Shown here one piece after another: positions 24,475 through 33,483 of a stretch of DNA of 38,289 bases; positions within the stretch are counted from its first letter, which is position 1; the number at the start of each line of letters is the position of its first letter. Made by a program: the position numbers and the translations under genes. Location of the stretch: NCBI GenBank assembly GCA_020437545.1, contig JAGQWH010000004.1:1-38289 (forward strand), in the 5' to 3' direction. Below the pieces are notes generated by a model. The model was not told the origin of the DNA and made no database searches. It saw only the letters and a list, made by a program, of their open reading frames with translations. This stretch comes from Ignavibacteriota bacterium. GTDB taxonomy: Bacteria; Bacteroidota; Ignavibacteria; Tepidaquicellales; Tepidaquicellaceae.

Positions 24475-26310
24475 ATGAAAAGTAAAATATTTTCTGCTTC
24501 AGTTCTGTTTTTTATATGCAGTTTCTTCTATGCTCCATTATCATATGGGCAGACTTTTGAAAAGTTGGACCTTGATCTGCCGGGTTTATCTCACGGCAAA
24601 GTAAACTGGCTGGATATAAATAATGACGGATATCTTGATATATTTGTATCAGGTGAAGACGATTCTTTAAGTCCGGGTACTCATGTATTTCTGAACAACG
24701 GGAACGGTGAATTTACACCTGTTAATACGGGTATTCCGCATGTAACAAGTGCATCTGTTTCCTGGGGAGATTATGATCTGGATGGGGATCTTGATATGGT
24801 GGTTTGCGCATATTCTCTGAATCACAGCGGAGTAATATCAAGGATCTATAAAAATAATATGCCTTTTGGATTTTCTGAAATTGATCCCGGATTTGTAAAC
24901 ATACATTCAGGATCCGTAAAATGGGTTGATTATAATAATGACGGAATGCCTGATGTTCTTTTGACAGGACTTGACGCTGAAGGATTTCCGCAGATAAAAT
25001 TGTATAAGAACAATATGGGATTATTTACAGAACAGAATATATCGCTTCCGGCTTTGTATAATTCGACTATGGAGTTTTATGATTTTGATAAGGACGGAGA
25101 TCAGGATCTGCTTATGTCGGGACAGTCTGATGAGAGTAAGAAATCATTTGTGACTAAGATCTTTCTTAATGAGAATCACATTTTTACAGAGTCCGGTATT
25201 CTTCTTCCGGGAATGTCTAAGGGATCAGCTTCATGGGGAGATTTCAATGCAGACGGATATGCTGATATTCTGATCAATGGTGAAACAGCAGCGCCATTAT
25301 CTAGAGTGCAGGAATACAGAGTTATGATATTTCATAATAACAGGAATGGCACTTTCTCCGAACATTTTGCATCACTTCCGGGTGTTGCTTTGGGAAATGT
25401 TCTCTGGTCGGATTTTGATAATGACGGTTACCTTGATATTTTAATGACAGGAAATTTTTACGGAAATTCTCAGGGATTGACGAGAATTTTCAGAAACAAT
25501 AACGGGACTTTCACGGAAGTAAAAAACTCGCTTCCGAATGTTACATACGGAAATGTTTCGATAGGTGATTTTAATAATGATTTCAAACTGGATATTCTTG
25601 TAGCAGGTCATAGTACTTCAGGCAACAAGAATATTTCTTCTGTTTATAAAAACCTTATTCCGGTTGCTAATGATGCTCCGGTTGAGCCTAAAGGACTTAC
25701 AACGACTTTTGATAATCTGATCGTTCATTTCAGCTGGTTCCCGGGTTTCGATAATAATACACCTTCACCCGGTCTGACTTATAATCTGAGACTCGGAACT
25801 ACTCCAGGCGGATCGGAGATAATCTCACCTTCTGCATCAGGAGTCAATGGATTCAGTATTTTACCCGGACACGGAAATACAGATAATGATACCAACATAC
25901 ATATTATTGGATTGGATTCAGGAACATATTACTGGAGTGTGCAGACTGTTGATAATTCATTCAATACATCAGAATATTCTGCTGAAATTTCTTTTAAGTA
26001 TAACAGGAATACAGCAGCATTGGGAGATCCGTTTGAGGTAATTCCGGAGAATTTCAATCTTGAACAAAATTATCCCAATCCCTTTAATCCGGTTACAAAA
26101 TTCCGTTATGAACTTGCAAAAGATGTCAATGTAAAGATAAAGATCTATGACATGAACGGAAGACTTGTTGATACGCCTGTTAATGAATTCAAAAAGGCGG
26201 GAAGTTATTCTGTAACATTTAACGGAAGCAATTTATCAAGCGGCATTTATTTTTACAATATTGAAACTGAAAATTTCAGTCAGACAAGGAAGATGATCCT
26301 GATCAAGTGA
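24475..26310 (+). CDS. Secreted FG-GAP/VCBS seven-bladed propeller with Fn3-like domain and T9SS tail
   Basis: 611 residues with a signal peptide (F-F-I-C-S-F-F-Y-A-P-L-S-Y-G-Q). Seven repeats between residues ~40 and 390 each carry a calcium-loop motif of the D-x-N/D-x-D-G-x-x-D kind: D-I-N-N-D-G-Y-L-D, D-Y-D-L-D-G-D-L-D, D-Y-N-N-D-G-M-P-D, D-F-D-K-D-G-D-Q-D, D-F-N-A-D-G-Y-A-D, D-F-D-N-D-G-Y-L-D and D-F-N-N-D-F-K-L-D. This is the integrin-alpha/VCBS type propeller. Residues ~400-515 are an Fn3-like domain with P-S-P-G-L-T-Y-N-L-R-L-G. The last ~90 residues are a T9SS-like domain (N-Y-P-N-P-F-N-P-V-T-K-F-R-Y to R-K-M-I-L-I-K). Probably a surface adhesion or binding protein. Confidence 0.85.
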   Translation: MKSKIFSASVLFFICSFFYAPLSYGQTFEKLDLDLPGLSHGKVNWLDINNDGYLDIFVSGEDDSLSPGTHVFLNNGNGEFTPVNTGIPHVTSASVSWGDYDLDGDLDMVVCAYSLNHSGVISRIYKNNMPFGFSEIDPGFVNIHSGSVKWVDYNNDGMPDVLLTGLDAEGFPQIKLYKNNMGLFTEQNISLPALYNSTMEFYDFDKDGDQDLLMSGQSDESKKSFVTKIFLNENHIFTESGILLPGMSKGSASWGDFNADGYADILINGETAAPLSRVQEYRVMIFHNNRNGTFSEHFASLPGVALGNVLWSDFDNDGYLDILMTGNFYGNSQGLTRIFRNNNGTFTEVKNSLPNVTYGNVSIGDFNNDFKLDILVAGHSTSGNKNISSVYKNLIPVANDAPVEPKGLTTTFDNLIVHFSWFPGFDNNTPSPGLTYNLRLGTTPGGSEIISPSASGVNGFSILPGHGNTDNDTNIHIIGLDSGTYYWSVQTVDNSFNTSEYSAEISFKYNRNTAALGDPFEVIPENFNLEQNYPNPFNPVTKFRYELAKDVNVKIKIYDMNGRLVDTPVNEFKKAGSYSVTFNGSNLSSGIYFYNIETENFSQTRKMILIK

Positions 26311-26327
26311 TCAGAATTAATTATTAT

Positions 26328-26993
26328 TCAGGTATTTCTTACGGCATTAAAGAATTTTTCTAACTTTGATTCATCCAGCTTTCCGTCAGTCCGGACTCCG
26401 CTGCAAAGATCCACTGCATAAGGACTGACGGTATTTATGGCTTCTTTTACATTTTCTGCATTCAAACCTCCTGCAAGATAAACGGGAACATTAACTTTCT
26501 CTCTGATCATTCGGCTTATATTCCAGTTATGAACTTTACCCGTTCCTCCAAGTTCTTTTACACTCAGATCCGGATTTCCGGAATCCAGTAATATTGCATC
26601 GACAAACCCGGAAATTTTTATCGCATACTCTGCTGAACTTTTATCTTTTACATGAACTACCTGTACTATCCTTACCGAAGGTATTTTATTTTTCAGATCA
26701 TGATAAACTTCCGTGCTGACCTCGTCAACTAATTGCAATGTATCAGGTTTGAATTTTTCCTGCTGCTGAATGATTTCAGAAGATTCCGTTTCGCTGGTAA
26801 GAAGGAATTTATCAATGTGTGAGGGGACAGTCTTTATTATTTCAAGTATCTTTTCATCTGAAATTACACCCGGACCGCTCGGCATTTTGGAAACAAATCC
26901 CAGTGCGTCAGCACCATAACTAACAGCAAGAGCAGCTTCACTGACGCTGCTTATGCAACAGACTTTCACTTTCACTTTAAGGGGATCACTCAT
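26328..26993 (-). CDS. TrpF-like (phosphoribosylanthranilate isomerase family) orphan enzyme
   Basis: 221 residues, the right length for a TrpF TIM barrel. Shared with the family are the Cys after the first strand (V-K-V-C-C-I-S-S, usually K-I-C-G-I), the Asp of L-L-D-S-G-N-P, G-G-T-G-K-V-H-N-W, and A-G-G-L-N-A-E-N-V. It departs from canonical TrpF at several usually fixed places: C-C-I instead of C-G-I, P-S-G-P-G-V instead of a S-P-R-type loop, and D-L-C-S-G-V-R-T-D-G-K-L-D instead of D-x-S-S-G-V-E. I recall a TrpF-like subgroup with exactly these substitutions in other bacteria, annotated as TrpF but not linked to tryptophan genes. No trp gene lies nearby. So it may isomerise a related sugar-amine phosphate rather than serve tryptophan synthesis. 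Confidence 0.75.
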   Translation of the reverse strand: MSDPLKVKVKVCCISSVSEAALAVSYGADALGFVSKMPSGPGVISDEKILEIIKTVPSHIDKFLLTSETESSEIIQQQEKFKPDTLQLVDEVSTEVYHDLKNKIPSVRIVQVVHVKDKSSAEYAIKISGFVDAILLDSGNPDLSVKELGGTGKVHNWNISRMIREKVNVPVYLAGGLNAENVKEAINTVSPYAVDLCSGVRTDGKLDESKLEKFFNAVRNT

Positions 26994-27020
26994 CTGAAAG
27001 TATGACCGGCTACAAAAAGT

Positions 27021-27122
27021 TTAATTGTGAGATAAATTGTAATAAGAGTAGATAATATAATTATTCCCAGTACAATTTTAGTCAGTATGCTTACCGGTTT
27101 TTTAGGTTTAGCTGTTTCCAAG
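27021..27122 (-). CDS. Possible small membrane protein upstream of the trpF-like gene (doubtful, perhaps frameshifted)
   Basis: A 33-codon frame from a TTG reads M-E-T-A-K-P-K-K-P-V-S-I-L-T-K-I-V-L-G-I-I, a basic start followed by a hydrophobic helix. Removing one base near 27060 would let the hydrophobic helix continue and end at a stop overlapping the ATG of the gene at 26993, the usual layout of a translationally coupled pair. As written the frame stops 27 bases earlier. It could be a real small gene, a broken one, or chance. Confidence 0.25.
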
Positions 27123-27244
27123 ATATAAGTTTTTGAGTTTCAGTTGAGTTTAAAATAATTAATTACTTTGTTTTTGTAAAGTTCTTAAGTTCAACACCCC
27201 TTTTTACTTTTCCCCGCTAAATGTAAATTGACTTTTGAATTCAG

Positions 27245-27266
27245 TTACCTTAAATTATTAAGGTAA
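27245..27266. promoter_or_regulatory. Perfect 9-bp inverted repeat (operator candidate)
   Basis: TTACCTTAA (27245-27253) and TTAAGGTAA (27258-27266) separated by 4 bases, ending 13 bases before the ATG at 27280. No T-tract follows. It fits a dimeric-repressor operator or a leader hairpin controlling the small gene downstream. Confidence 0.6.
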
Positions 27267-27279
27267 ACAAACAATCACA

Positions 27280-27540
27280 ATGGAAACAGTAAATCAGGTA
27301 TTCGAACCTGTGGAGGTGATAGCACACTTCAATAATCTCAAAATACAGATAGTAAAATTCAAATGGAACGGCAGTGTCTATAAGGTCACGGAAATGCTGC
27401 AGAGCTGGAAGATCCCCGTGCGCGAGGGTTTTGTGATGCACTATATCGTGACATGCAAGGATAAAGATCTGCTGTGCGAACTCTCATTCAGCAATACGGA
27501 TATGAAATGGGAGCTTGTGAGATATGATGATATTGCGTGA
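27280..27540 (+). CDS. Small conserved cytoplasmic protein (DUF6504-like)
   Basis: 86 residues. The core K-F-K-W-N-G-S-V-Y-K-V-T-E-M-L-Q-S-W followed by H-Y-I-V-T-C-K-D-K-D-L-L-C-E-L-S-F and W-E-L-V-R-Y resembles small all-beta proteins of the DUF6504 type (F-x-W-x-G-x-x-Y-x-V-x-x-x-x-x-x-W, then a basic/aromatic end). Function unknown. Codon use is clearly GC-richer (ctgcagagctgg, cgcgaggg) than in neighbouring genes, suggesting high expression or different ancestry. It stands alone behind the inverted repeat at 27245-27266, which probably controls it. Confidence 0.65.
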   Translation: METVNQVFEPVEVIAHFNNLKIQIVKFKWNGSVYKVTEMLQSWKIPVREGFVMHYIVTCKDKDLLCELSFSNTDMKWELVRYDDIA

Positions 27541-27658
27541 TCTTCCTTGGAGGACTAATTCGTATCCTGCGAGGAAAATAGTAATTGCATTTAGAAATGA
27601 TTAATCTTAGCTTCAACTTAGCTAAAGTTAATCTCAACTGGCGAACAAAATATAAAAA

Positions 27659-27690
27659 TTAATCCGCTGTGGTGGATTAATCAGATTTTT
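27659..27690 (+). terminator. Probable weak intrinsic terminator
   Basis: TTAATCCGC (27659-27667) pairs with GTGGATTAA (27672-27680), with one G-U pair and a 4-base loop; TTTTT follows at 27686-27690 after a 5-base gap. It lies 118 bases after the small gene ending at 27540, just before the cassette array. Confidence 0.45.
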
Positions 27691-27779
27691 CTGAATGTAT
27701 ATTCTTTTCAAATAAAGATTTCATATTTGTATATAAAAATATTATTAAAATAGATTTTATTAATTTTAAATAAATTCTT

Positions 27780-29097
27780 ATGGCTACCGAGACAGCAGTA
27801 ATAAACGCATCCTCAGGAGTTCAGACATTTTATACAACTTATGCAGCGGCAAGATCAGCAGCAAGCGCAGGAGATCTGATACAAATCTGGGCTGATCTGA
27901 ATGAACAAATCATACTGAAAAATGAAGTGGATATCTGGATTGCACCGGGAAGAGTTTTGGATGTAAGTACTGCTGTGCCGACAATCACAGATAATAATGT
28001 TTCATTGGTTTGCAGTATATACGGAAACGGTATTATAAAAAATACATATGCTGAAAACTATCCGACAGGTCCTTATTATGAATGTATAAAAATTCTGCAC
28101 GGCGGTTCGAAGATTTCCATTCAATGTGATTCAATAGACGGAGCAGGTGGAGTAACTCCCGATACTATAGATGGTTCATCAGTAAAAGTTACAGATGCTT
28201 CAAAATTTCACCTGTGTTGTCAAACTATTATAAATCGAAGTAATACTGCAATTGAAATTCTAAATTGTAGTGATATTAATATGCAAACTAAAAAGATAGA
28301 GTCCGGGGATAATGGATCCGGTAATAACGGTTCACCTGTTTTTATTACAGGGAACAGGATTTATCAGTGCAGATGAGCTGATATGCGGAGGTAAAGGATC
28401 CTGTCTGGATTTTAAAGCCGGAAACATAACTGCTAACATAATTAAGATCACATCTCTTGAAACAGAAAATGCCGGGTATCCAACCATACTTCTTGATGAT
28501 GGAAGTCAGAATCAAAATCTCATACTTTATTTCGACGAAATTCAAAATCTCAATTCAAACGGAGGCGATGCCGTAAAGATAACAGAAGGGATAGCTACTT
28601 TGATCGGTAGAAGAATTTATGCTCTTAACGGAATGTCAGTTGACCTTAACAATATTATTATCTCTGCACTGATTCAAAGTGATGAAATAATAAGCGAGAC
28701 AAAAGGAATCAACATCAGCAATTCTGACGAACAGGTAATTATAGATGCAAACTATATTGAAGGAAGTAATGGGAATGATGGTGTGATAAGGTCTGCAAGC
28801 GGTTCAAATTATTTGATAAGGAATGCTAAAATAACGAATACTTACACAAGTAGTCCATCAATAGGAATATATTTAGATACTGGGAGTCAAACAATCGAAA
28901 TTGAAAATTTAATAATTGTAACAGGGACTGAAACAAATGATTTTAGTATTTTTAGAAATAGTACCACAAACATTGATATTAAGAATTTAGGTCTATTTGT
29001 TAAAAAGGCGATCTCTATGCATATTACTTTAAAAATAGGAACTGGAACAGGAACAGGAGAAAATTTCAAATATATTATTAGCAATGACATTACTTAG
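27780..29097 (+). pseudogene. Beta-helix-like protein, cassette 1, interrupted by a 1-base frameshift
   Basis: The first frame (27780-28376, 198 codons) and a second frame continuing to 29097 together match the intact paralogs at 30749 and 33484 from end to end. The switch is at the GGG run 28350-28352: dropping one G restores F-I-T-G-T-G-F-I-S-A-D-E, aligning with I-F-G-I-G-F-I-N-I-N-E in the paralog, and gives a 438-residue product (paralogs 460 and 442). Sequence features are strand-turn repeats rich in I, N, S and G (for example I-K-I-L-H-G-G-S-K-I-S-I-Q-C-D), as in right-handed parallel beta-helices. No signal peptide. It could be a real broken gene, phase variation, or a sequencing error. 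The next gene starts 14 bases before its stop. Confidence 0.7.
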
Positions 29098-30721
29098 TAA
29101 AAATATACAATCAGTAAATCATTATTATAAATTGAAAAGATTATTACAGATATTTTCTTTTTCAAACTTTATGCTACTATGTGTTTGTAATATATATTCC
29201 CAAGTTTTACAGGAATGGAATGTAAGAAAATCTAATGGATTTTCGAAGTCAATGGAAATTGACAGTTTTGGAAATATCTATGTTGGAGGTAATCAAGGAA
29301 ATGAAACAGTAATTGATTTTTGTTTAATTAAATATAGTCCATCAGGAAATTTACAGTGGGCAACATACTATAATGGATCTGCAAATGGTTATGATTTTGG
29401 AAATACTATAAAACTAGACAATGACGGAAATATTATAATTACTGGATCAAGTGAAGGTGTAGGTACACTTGTGGATTGTGCTACAATTAAATATTCTTCA
29501 TCAGGGGAACAAATATGGGTTGCAAGATACAATAGTGTAGAGAATCAGAATGATGTTTCATATGCTTTAACAGTTGATAAAAAATGTAACATTTATATTA
29601 CAGGTAGTAGTCAAAATACCTTTGGGGGCAGAGAATGTATTACGATTAAATATGATTCTACTGGAATTCAAAATTGGATATCAAAATATAATAGAGGTAC
29701 AAATAGTTTTAATGAAGGATATTCGATTACCCTTGATGATTCAGAGAATGTATATGTGACTGGAATAAGTAATGGAGACTTCATTACAATAAAATATAAC
29801 GATATTGGAACACAACAATGGGTTGTTTTTTATAACTCTCTAATGAATGATAATGACGGAGCGGAATCAGTTAGAGTAGATAAAATTGGCAATGTATATG
29901 TATCCGGAAGTAGCGTTGGTGCTATGTTTTATTATGATTATGCAACAGTTAAATACAATTCTGAAGGTGAAGAGCAATGGGTGAGAAGATATGAAGGATC
30001 ATCACATTATATGGATCAACTAAGAAGTATGGAAATTGATAGTAGCGGAAATGTTTTCGTAACAGGAAACAGTACAGAGTCAGGACACGGATATGATTTT
30101 ACAACTATAAAATATAATACTAATGGAGATACCTTATGGAAAACAAGTTATAATAACGGACTAAATGATATTGCTTTTGCAATTGCACTTGATAATTTTG
30201 GTAATGTTTATGTAACCGGGGAAAGTGATGGAAATGGAACAAATGAAGATTATGCAACTGTAAAGTACAATTCCTCCGGTGTTTTGCAATGGGTTAAAAG
30301 ATATGATTATTCCGGACAATTTGGTGATATTCCAAATGCTATAGCGGTAGATAATTCAGGAAATATATTTGTAACAGGTTCAAGCAACAGAGATATTCTC
30401 ACAATAAAATATTCACAACCTACAGGAGTTAATCCATTTTCGTTTGAGAATCCTTCTGTATTTAAACTTGAACAGAACTATCCGAATCCTTTTAATCCTA
30501 TTACTAATATAAATTTCTCATTACCAAATAATAAATTTGTAATATTAAAGATATATGACATTTTAGGTAGTGAAGTTAATCGAATAATTAATGAGCGAAA
30601 GAATGCAGGGACTTACTCTGTTCAATTTAATGGAAATGATTTACCAAGCGGCATATATTTTTATTCTTTATTGTTAGACGGAAAGGTTGCTGATACAAAA
30701 CGTATGGTACTTTTAAAATAA
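29084..30721 (+). CDS. Secreted SBBP-repeat beta-propeller protein with T9SS tail, cassette 1
   Basis: 545 residues. The start overlaps the end of the preceding frame by 14 bases, implying translational coupling. A longer-than-usual signal region ends at C-V-C-N-I-Y-S-Q near residue 40. Residues ~50-445 hold about eight ~48-residue repeats of the SBBP type, each with D-x-x-G-N-x-Y-V-T-G-x-S then Y-A-T-V-K-Y-N-S-x-G-x-x-Q-W-V; one copy has Cys in place of Gly (D-K-K-C-N-I-Y-I-T-G). The last ~85 residues are the T9SS-like domain (N-Y-P-N-P-F-N-P-I-T-N-I-N-F to K-R-M-V-L-L-K). Codon use is more AT-biased than in genes before 27 kb. Probably an exported surface protein; binding partner unknown. 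The gene 28 bases downstream begins the second cassette. Confidence 0.8.
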   Translation: MTLLSKNIQSVNHYYKLKRLLQIFSFSNFMLLCVCNIYSQVLQEWNVRKSNGFSKSMEIDSFGNIYVGGNQGNETVIDFCLIKYSPSGNLQWATYYNGSANGYDFGNTIKLDNDGNIIITGSSEGVGTLVDCATIKYSSSGEQIWVARYNSVENQNDVSYALTVDKKCNIYITGSSQNTFGGRECITIKYDSTGIQNWISKYNRGTNSFNEGYSITLDDSENVYVTGISNGDFITIKYNDIGTQQWVVFYNSLMNDNDGAESVRVDKIGNVYVSGSSVGAMFYYDYATVKYNSEGEEQWVRRYEGSSHYMDQLRSMEIDSSGNVFVTGNSTESGHGYDFTTIKYNTNGDTLWKTSYNNGLNDIAFAIALDNFGNVYVTGESDGNGTNEDYATVKYNSSGVLQWVKRYDYSGQFGDIPNAIAVDNSGNIFVTGSSNRDILTIKYSQPTGVNPFSFENPSVFKLEQNYPNPFNPITNINFSLPNNKFVILKIYDILGSEVNRIINERKNAGTYSVQFNGNDLPSGIYFYSLLLDGKVADTKRMVLLK

Positions 30722-30748
30722 CTTTTATAAACTTTAGAAATTAAGATT

Positions 30749-32131
30749 ATGCCAATTCCCACCGAAGTAGCGATATACAAACGCGACGGTTCATTCTCGT
30801 TATATACAAGCTATGCCTCGGCAAGAGCGGATGCTGTTGATTTTGATCTGATACAGATCAGAGCGGATTTGAATGAACAGATTGTATTAAAAGATAAAGT
30901 AGATATCTGGATAATGCCGGGGGTGGTGATAGATAATACAAATGGTGGGGCAACTATAACCGATAACAGTGTTGCAGTAATGTGTAAAATTTACGGAGAG
31001 GGTATTATTAAAAATACCCGAGACGTAGGAACAACATGGTATGAATGCATAAAAATTTCTAATTCAAATTCAAGTTTATCTGTAGAATGTGATTACATTG
31101 AAGCTTATGGAGGCACTAGCGCAAATGGAATCGAAGGTCCTTGCATTGATGTTGTGAATGCTAAAAAATTTCATCTAAAATGTAATAAAGTCTATAATGT
31201 AAGAAATTCAGCAATAGTAATTGGTAAGAAAACTAGCAGTACACAGTTTAATGTAATAGGTGACATTAATTTAAAAATTTCAGATGTTGAAACAGGCGAT
31301 TCCACATATGGAACATCTGCCTTATTAATATTTGGAATCGGATTTATAAATATAAACGAAATTTTATGTAGAAATCTCGGACATTGTTTATCTCTAAGGG
31401 GTGGCGAAGTAGTTGCAAGAATTAAGAAAATGACATCAAGAATGAATCGAACAAATTTTGTTTCAACTGTCCACATAGATCAAGGTACAAGTGAACAAAA
31501 ATTAGTATTGTATTTTGATGAAATATTAAATTTATCAACAGGTTCAATAAGTGCAAGTACTGCTATCGAACATCATCAAGGTACAGGCATTTTCATAGGA
31601 AGAAGTGCATTTACAAACAGCTTTGGATCCAATCCAGCACCGACAATACAAATTTCAAAATCTGGCCAAACCCCAAATGGTCTGCCAAAAGGGTATCTTA
31701 AAATAAATAATATTACAAGTGTTAATGGTGTAACTCTTACTTTAAATGATTTTAATGAACAAATTACAATAGATGCTAATCATATTGAAGGTAATGGTGG
31801 AACAGTTATTTACTCAAGTGGTTCTTCTACAGAAAGAGGAAATTATTTTATTAAAAATGCTAAAATAATAAATAAAAGTACTTCTTCATCTGCAAAAGGT
31901 ATCTACTTCGAAAATATTTATCCAATAGTAACACTCAATAATGTAAAAATCATTTCCGGATCAGAAGTTGGAAGCAATATTTTTTTGGGAAATGGATCTT
32001 CTATAGATGTTTATAATTATGGATTATTTGGAAATTTAACAATTCAATCTGCAGTAAACTTAAAAATTGGGCCTAAACCAGGAGCTTCAGGTTACAATTA
32101 CCAATGTATTATTGATGAAGATTTAACTTAA
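30749..32131 (+). CDS. Leaderless parallel beta-helix-like protein, cassette 2
   Basis: 460 residues with no signal peptide or membrane helix. The first ~62 residues (M-P-I-P-T-E-V-A-I-Y-K-R-D-G-S, then Y-A-S-A-R-A-D-A and D-K-V-D-I-W-I-M-P-G-V-V-I-D) are about 93% identical in DNA to the copy at 33484. The rest is only moderately similar and AT-richer. The body has irregular ~22-residue strand-turn repeats with many buried I/V/L and N/S turns (for example I-K-I-S-N-S-N-S-S-L-S-V-E-C-D-Y-I-E), as in pectate-lyase-like helices; the three copies share Y-G-x-G-I-I-x-N-T and L-x-L-Y-F-D-E-I. No catalytic residues are recognised. The copy is followed 15 bases later by a T9SS-tailed gene, as in the other two cassettes, so the two products probably act together. 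How a leaderless protein would reach a surface partner is unclear. Confidence 0.75.
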   Translation: MPIPTEVAIYKRDGSFSLYTSYASARADAVDFDLIQIRADLNEQIVLKDKVDIWIMPGVVIDNTNGGATITDNSVAVMCKIYGEGIIKNTRDVGTTWYECIKISNSNSSLSVECDYIEAYGGTSANGIEGPCIDVVNAKKFHLKCNKVYNVRNSAIVIGKKTSSTQFNVIGDINLKISDVETGDSTYGTSALLIFGIGFININEILCRNLGHCLSLRGGEVVARIKKMTSRMNRTNFVSTVHIDQGTSEQKLVLYFDEILNLSTGSISASTAIEHHQGTGIFIGRSAFTNSFGSNPAPTIQISKSGQTPNGLPKGYLKINNITSVNGVTLTLNDFNEQITIDANHIEGNGGTVIYSSGSSTERGNYFIKNAKIINKSTSSSAKGIYFENIYPIVTLNNVKIISGSEVGSNIFLGNGSSIDVYNYGLFGNLTIQSAVNLKIGPKPGASGYNYQCIIDEDLT

Positions 32132-32146
32132 TCTTTAATAAATTAT

Positions 32147-33457
32147 ATGTCTTTATTAAATCTTAAATATTGCTTCATAATATTATTTTTTTTTGTTGTT
32201 TTAACAATTAACAATTCATTCTCCCAATCAGGATGGATCCACCAAAACTCAGATATTACTACATCTTTAAATTCGGTTAAGTTTGTAAACTCTCTTACAG
32301 GTATTTGTGCAGGCAATTCCGGGATAATTCTTCGAACAACAAATGGCGGAATTAATTGGGTTCCTCAGTCAAGCGGTTTTTCAGGAAATTTTAATTCAGT
32401 TTATTTTAGTTCTGAAAACATTGGATATGTAGTAGGAGATAGTGCAAATTCAGGTTTTCTCTTTAAAACGACAACAGGTGGAATAAATTGGAATAGATGT
32501 GATTTGACAACAAATGTTTTACTCATATCTGTATTTTTTATAAACGACAAAATTGGTTTTACCAGTGGAGAAAGTTTTTCAACTTCCGGCTATGTAAAAA
32601 TTTATAAAACAATTGATGGTGGAGTCACGTGGGATTCAATTGATTCCAATACATCATTTCTTTTTAATATTTATTTTATAAATTCCTCAACAGGATGGCA
32701 TACTGGTGGTTACGTTGTTTTAGGATCACAGAGTTTGTATAAAACTACGAATGGTGGAATAAATTGGTTTATACAATTTGATGGACAAGCACCAGTTAGA
32801 GAGGTATTCTTTATTGATTCATTAAATGGATGGTTTTCAGGTAGAAGCTCTTTTTCAGTTGCTACGATTTTTAAAACAACTAACGGAGGAAGTAATTGGA
32901 CACCTAATTTCCCGGGAACAGGTAGTATTGTTAACTCACTTTATTTTATTAACAAAAATAAAGGATGGGCAGCTACTGAAAATAGAATTATCCAAGCTAC
33001 AACAAACGGAGGAATAAACTGGATAAATCAAACTTATTTTCAATCCGGAATAAATTATAATTCAGTATATTTTGCAGATTCCCTCAACGGCTGGACAGTC
33101 GGTGACAGCGGAACAATCCTCAAAACCACCACCGGCGGGGTTCTTACCGGCTTCTCAAATACTTCTGTTGAAATTCCAGACAACTATTCTCTTTCACAAA
33201 ACTATCCGAATCCTTTCAACCCAAGTACAATTATAAATTATACGATACCAAATCAGGGAAATGTTGAATTGAAATTGTTTGATATTGTAGGTAAGGAAGT
33301 TGCGACTTTGGTAAGTGAAAGTAAACCTGCCGGAAGTTATGAAGTTGAATTTTCCGCCAATAGCGAAGGCAAGAAATTTCCTAGCGGGATATATTTTTAT
33401 TCTTTGTCAGTTGACGGAAATATTATTGATACAAAGCGTATGGTGCTTTTGAAATAA
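32147..33457 (+). CDS. Secreted YCF48/BNR-type beta-propeller with T9SS tail, cassette 2
   Basis: 436 residues with a signal peptide (I-I-L-F-F-F-V-V-L-T-I-N-N-S-F-S-Q). Residues ~28-330 carry seven or so repeats with K-T-T-N-G-G-I-N-W and F-I-N/D-x-x-x-G-W/Y, characteristic of YCF48/photosystem-stability-factor-like and BNR propellers. The T9SS-like domain begins N-Y-P-N-P-F-N-P-S-T-I-I-N-Y and ends K-R-M-V-L-L-K. From F-A-D-S-L-N-G-W-T-V-G through P-D-N-Y-S-L-S-Q it is nearly identical to the propeller gene at 34856. Upstream of that block the two differ substantially. The gene lies 15 bases after its beta-helix partner and 26 bases before the next cassette. Surface protein of unknown ligand. 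Confidence 0.8.
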   Translation: MSLLNLKYCFIILFFFVVLTINNSFSQSGWIHQNSDITTSLNSVKFVNSLTGICAGNSGIILRTTNGGINWVPQSSGFSGNFNSVYFSSENIGYVVGDSANSGFLFKTTTGGINWNRCDLTTNVLLISVFFINDKIGFTSGESFSTSGYVKIYKTIDGGVTWDSIDSNTSFLFNIYFINSSTGWHTGGYVVLGSQSLYKTTNGGINWFIQFDGQAPVREVFFIDSLNGWFSGRSSFSVATIFKTTNGGSNWTPNFPGTGSIVNSLYFINKNKGWAATENRIIQATTNGGINWINQTYFQSGINYNSVYFADSLNGWTVGDSGTILKTTTGGVLTGFSNTSVEIPDNYSLSQNYPNPFNPSTIINYTIPNQGNVELKLFDIVGKEVATLVSESKPAGSYEVEFSANSEGKKFPSGIYFYSLSVDGNIIDTKRMVLLK

Positions 33458-33483
33458 AAATAAAAACTTAAGTAATTAAGACT

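Noticed and set aside
26299-26314. Hairpin over the stop codon at 26310 as terminator
   Set aside because: The 7-bp stem has a two-base loop and no T-tract on either side.
28335-28352. Programmed -1 frameshift in the beta-helix gene
   Set aside because: The needed shift is +1, only five T precede the A, and no downstream structure is evident.
28312-29097. Separate gene starting at 28312
   Set aside because: It is the continuation of the beta-helix gene after a frameshift; its first ~14 codons do not match the paralogs, the rest does.
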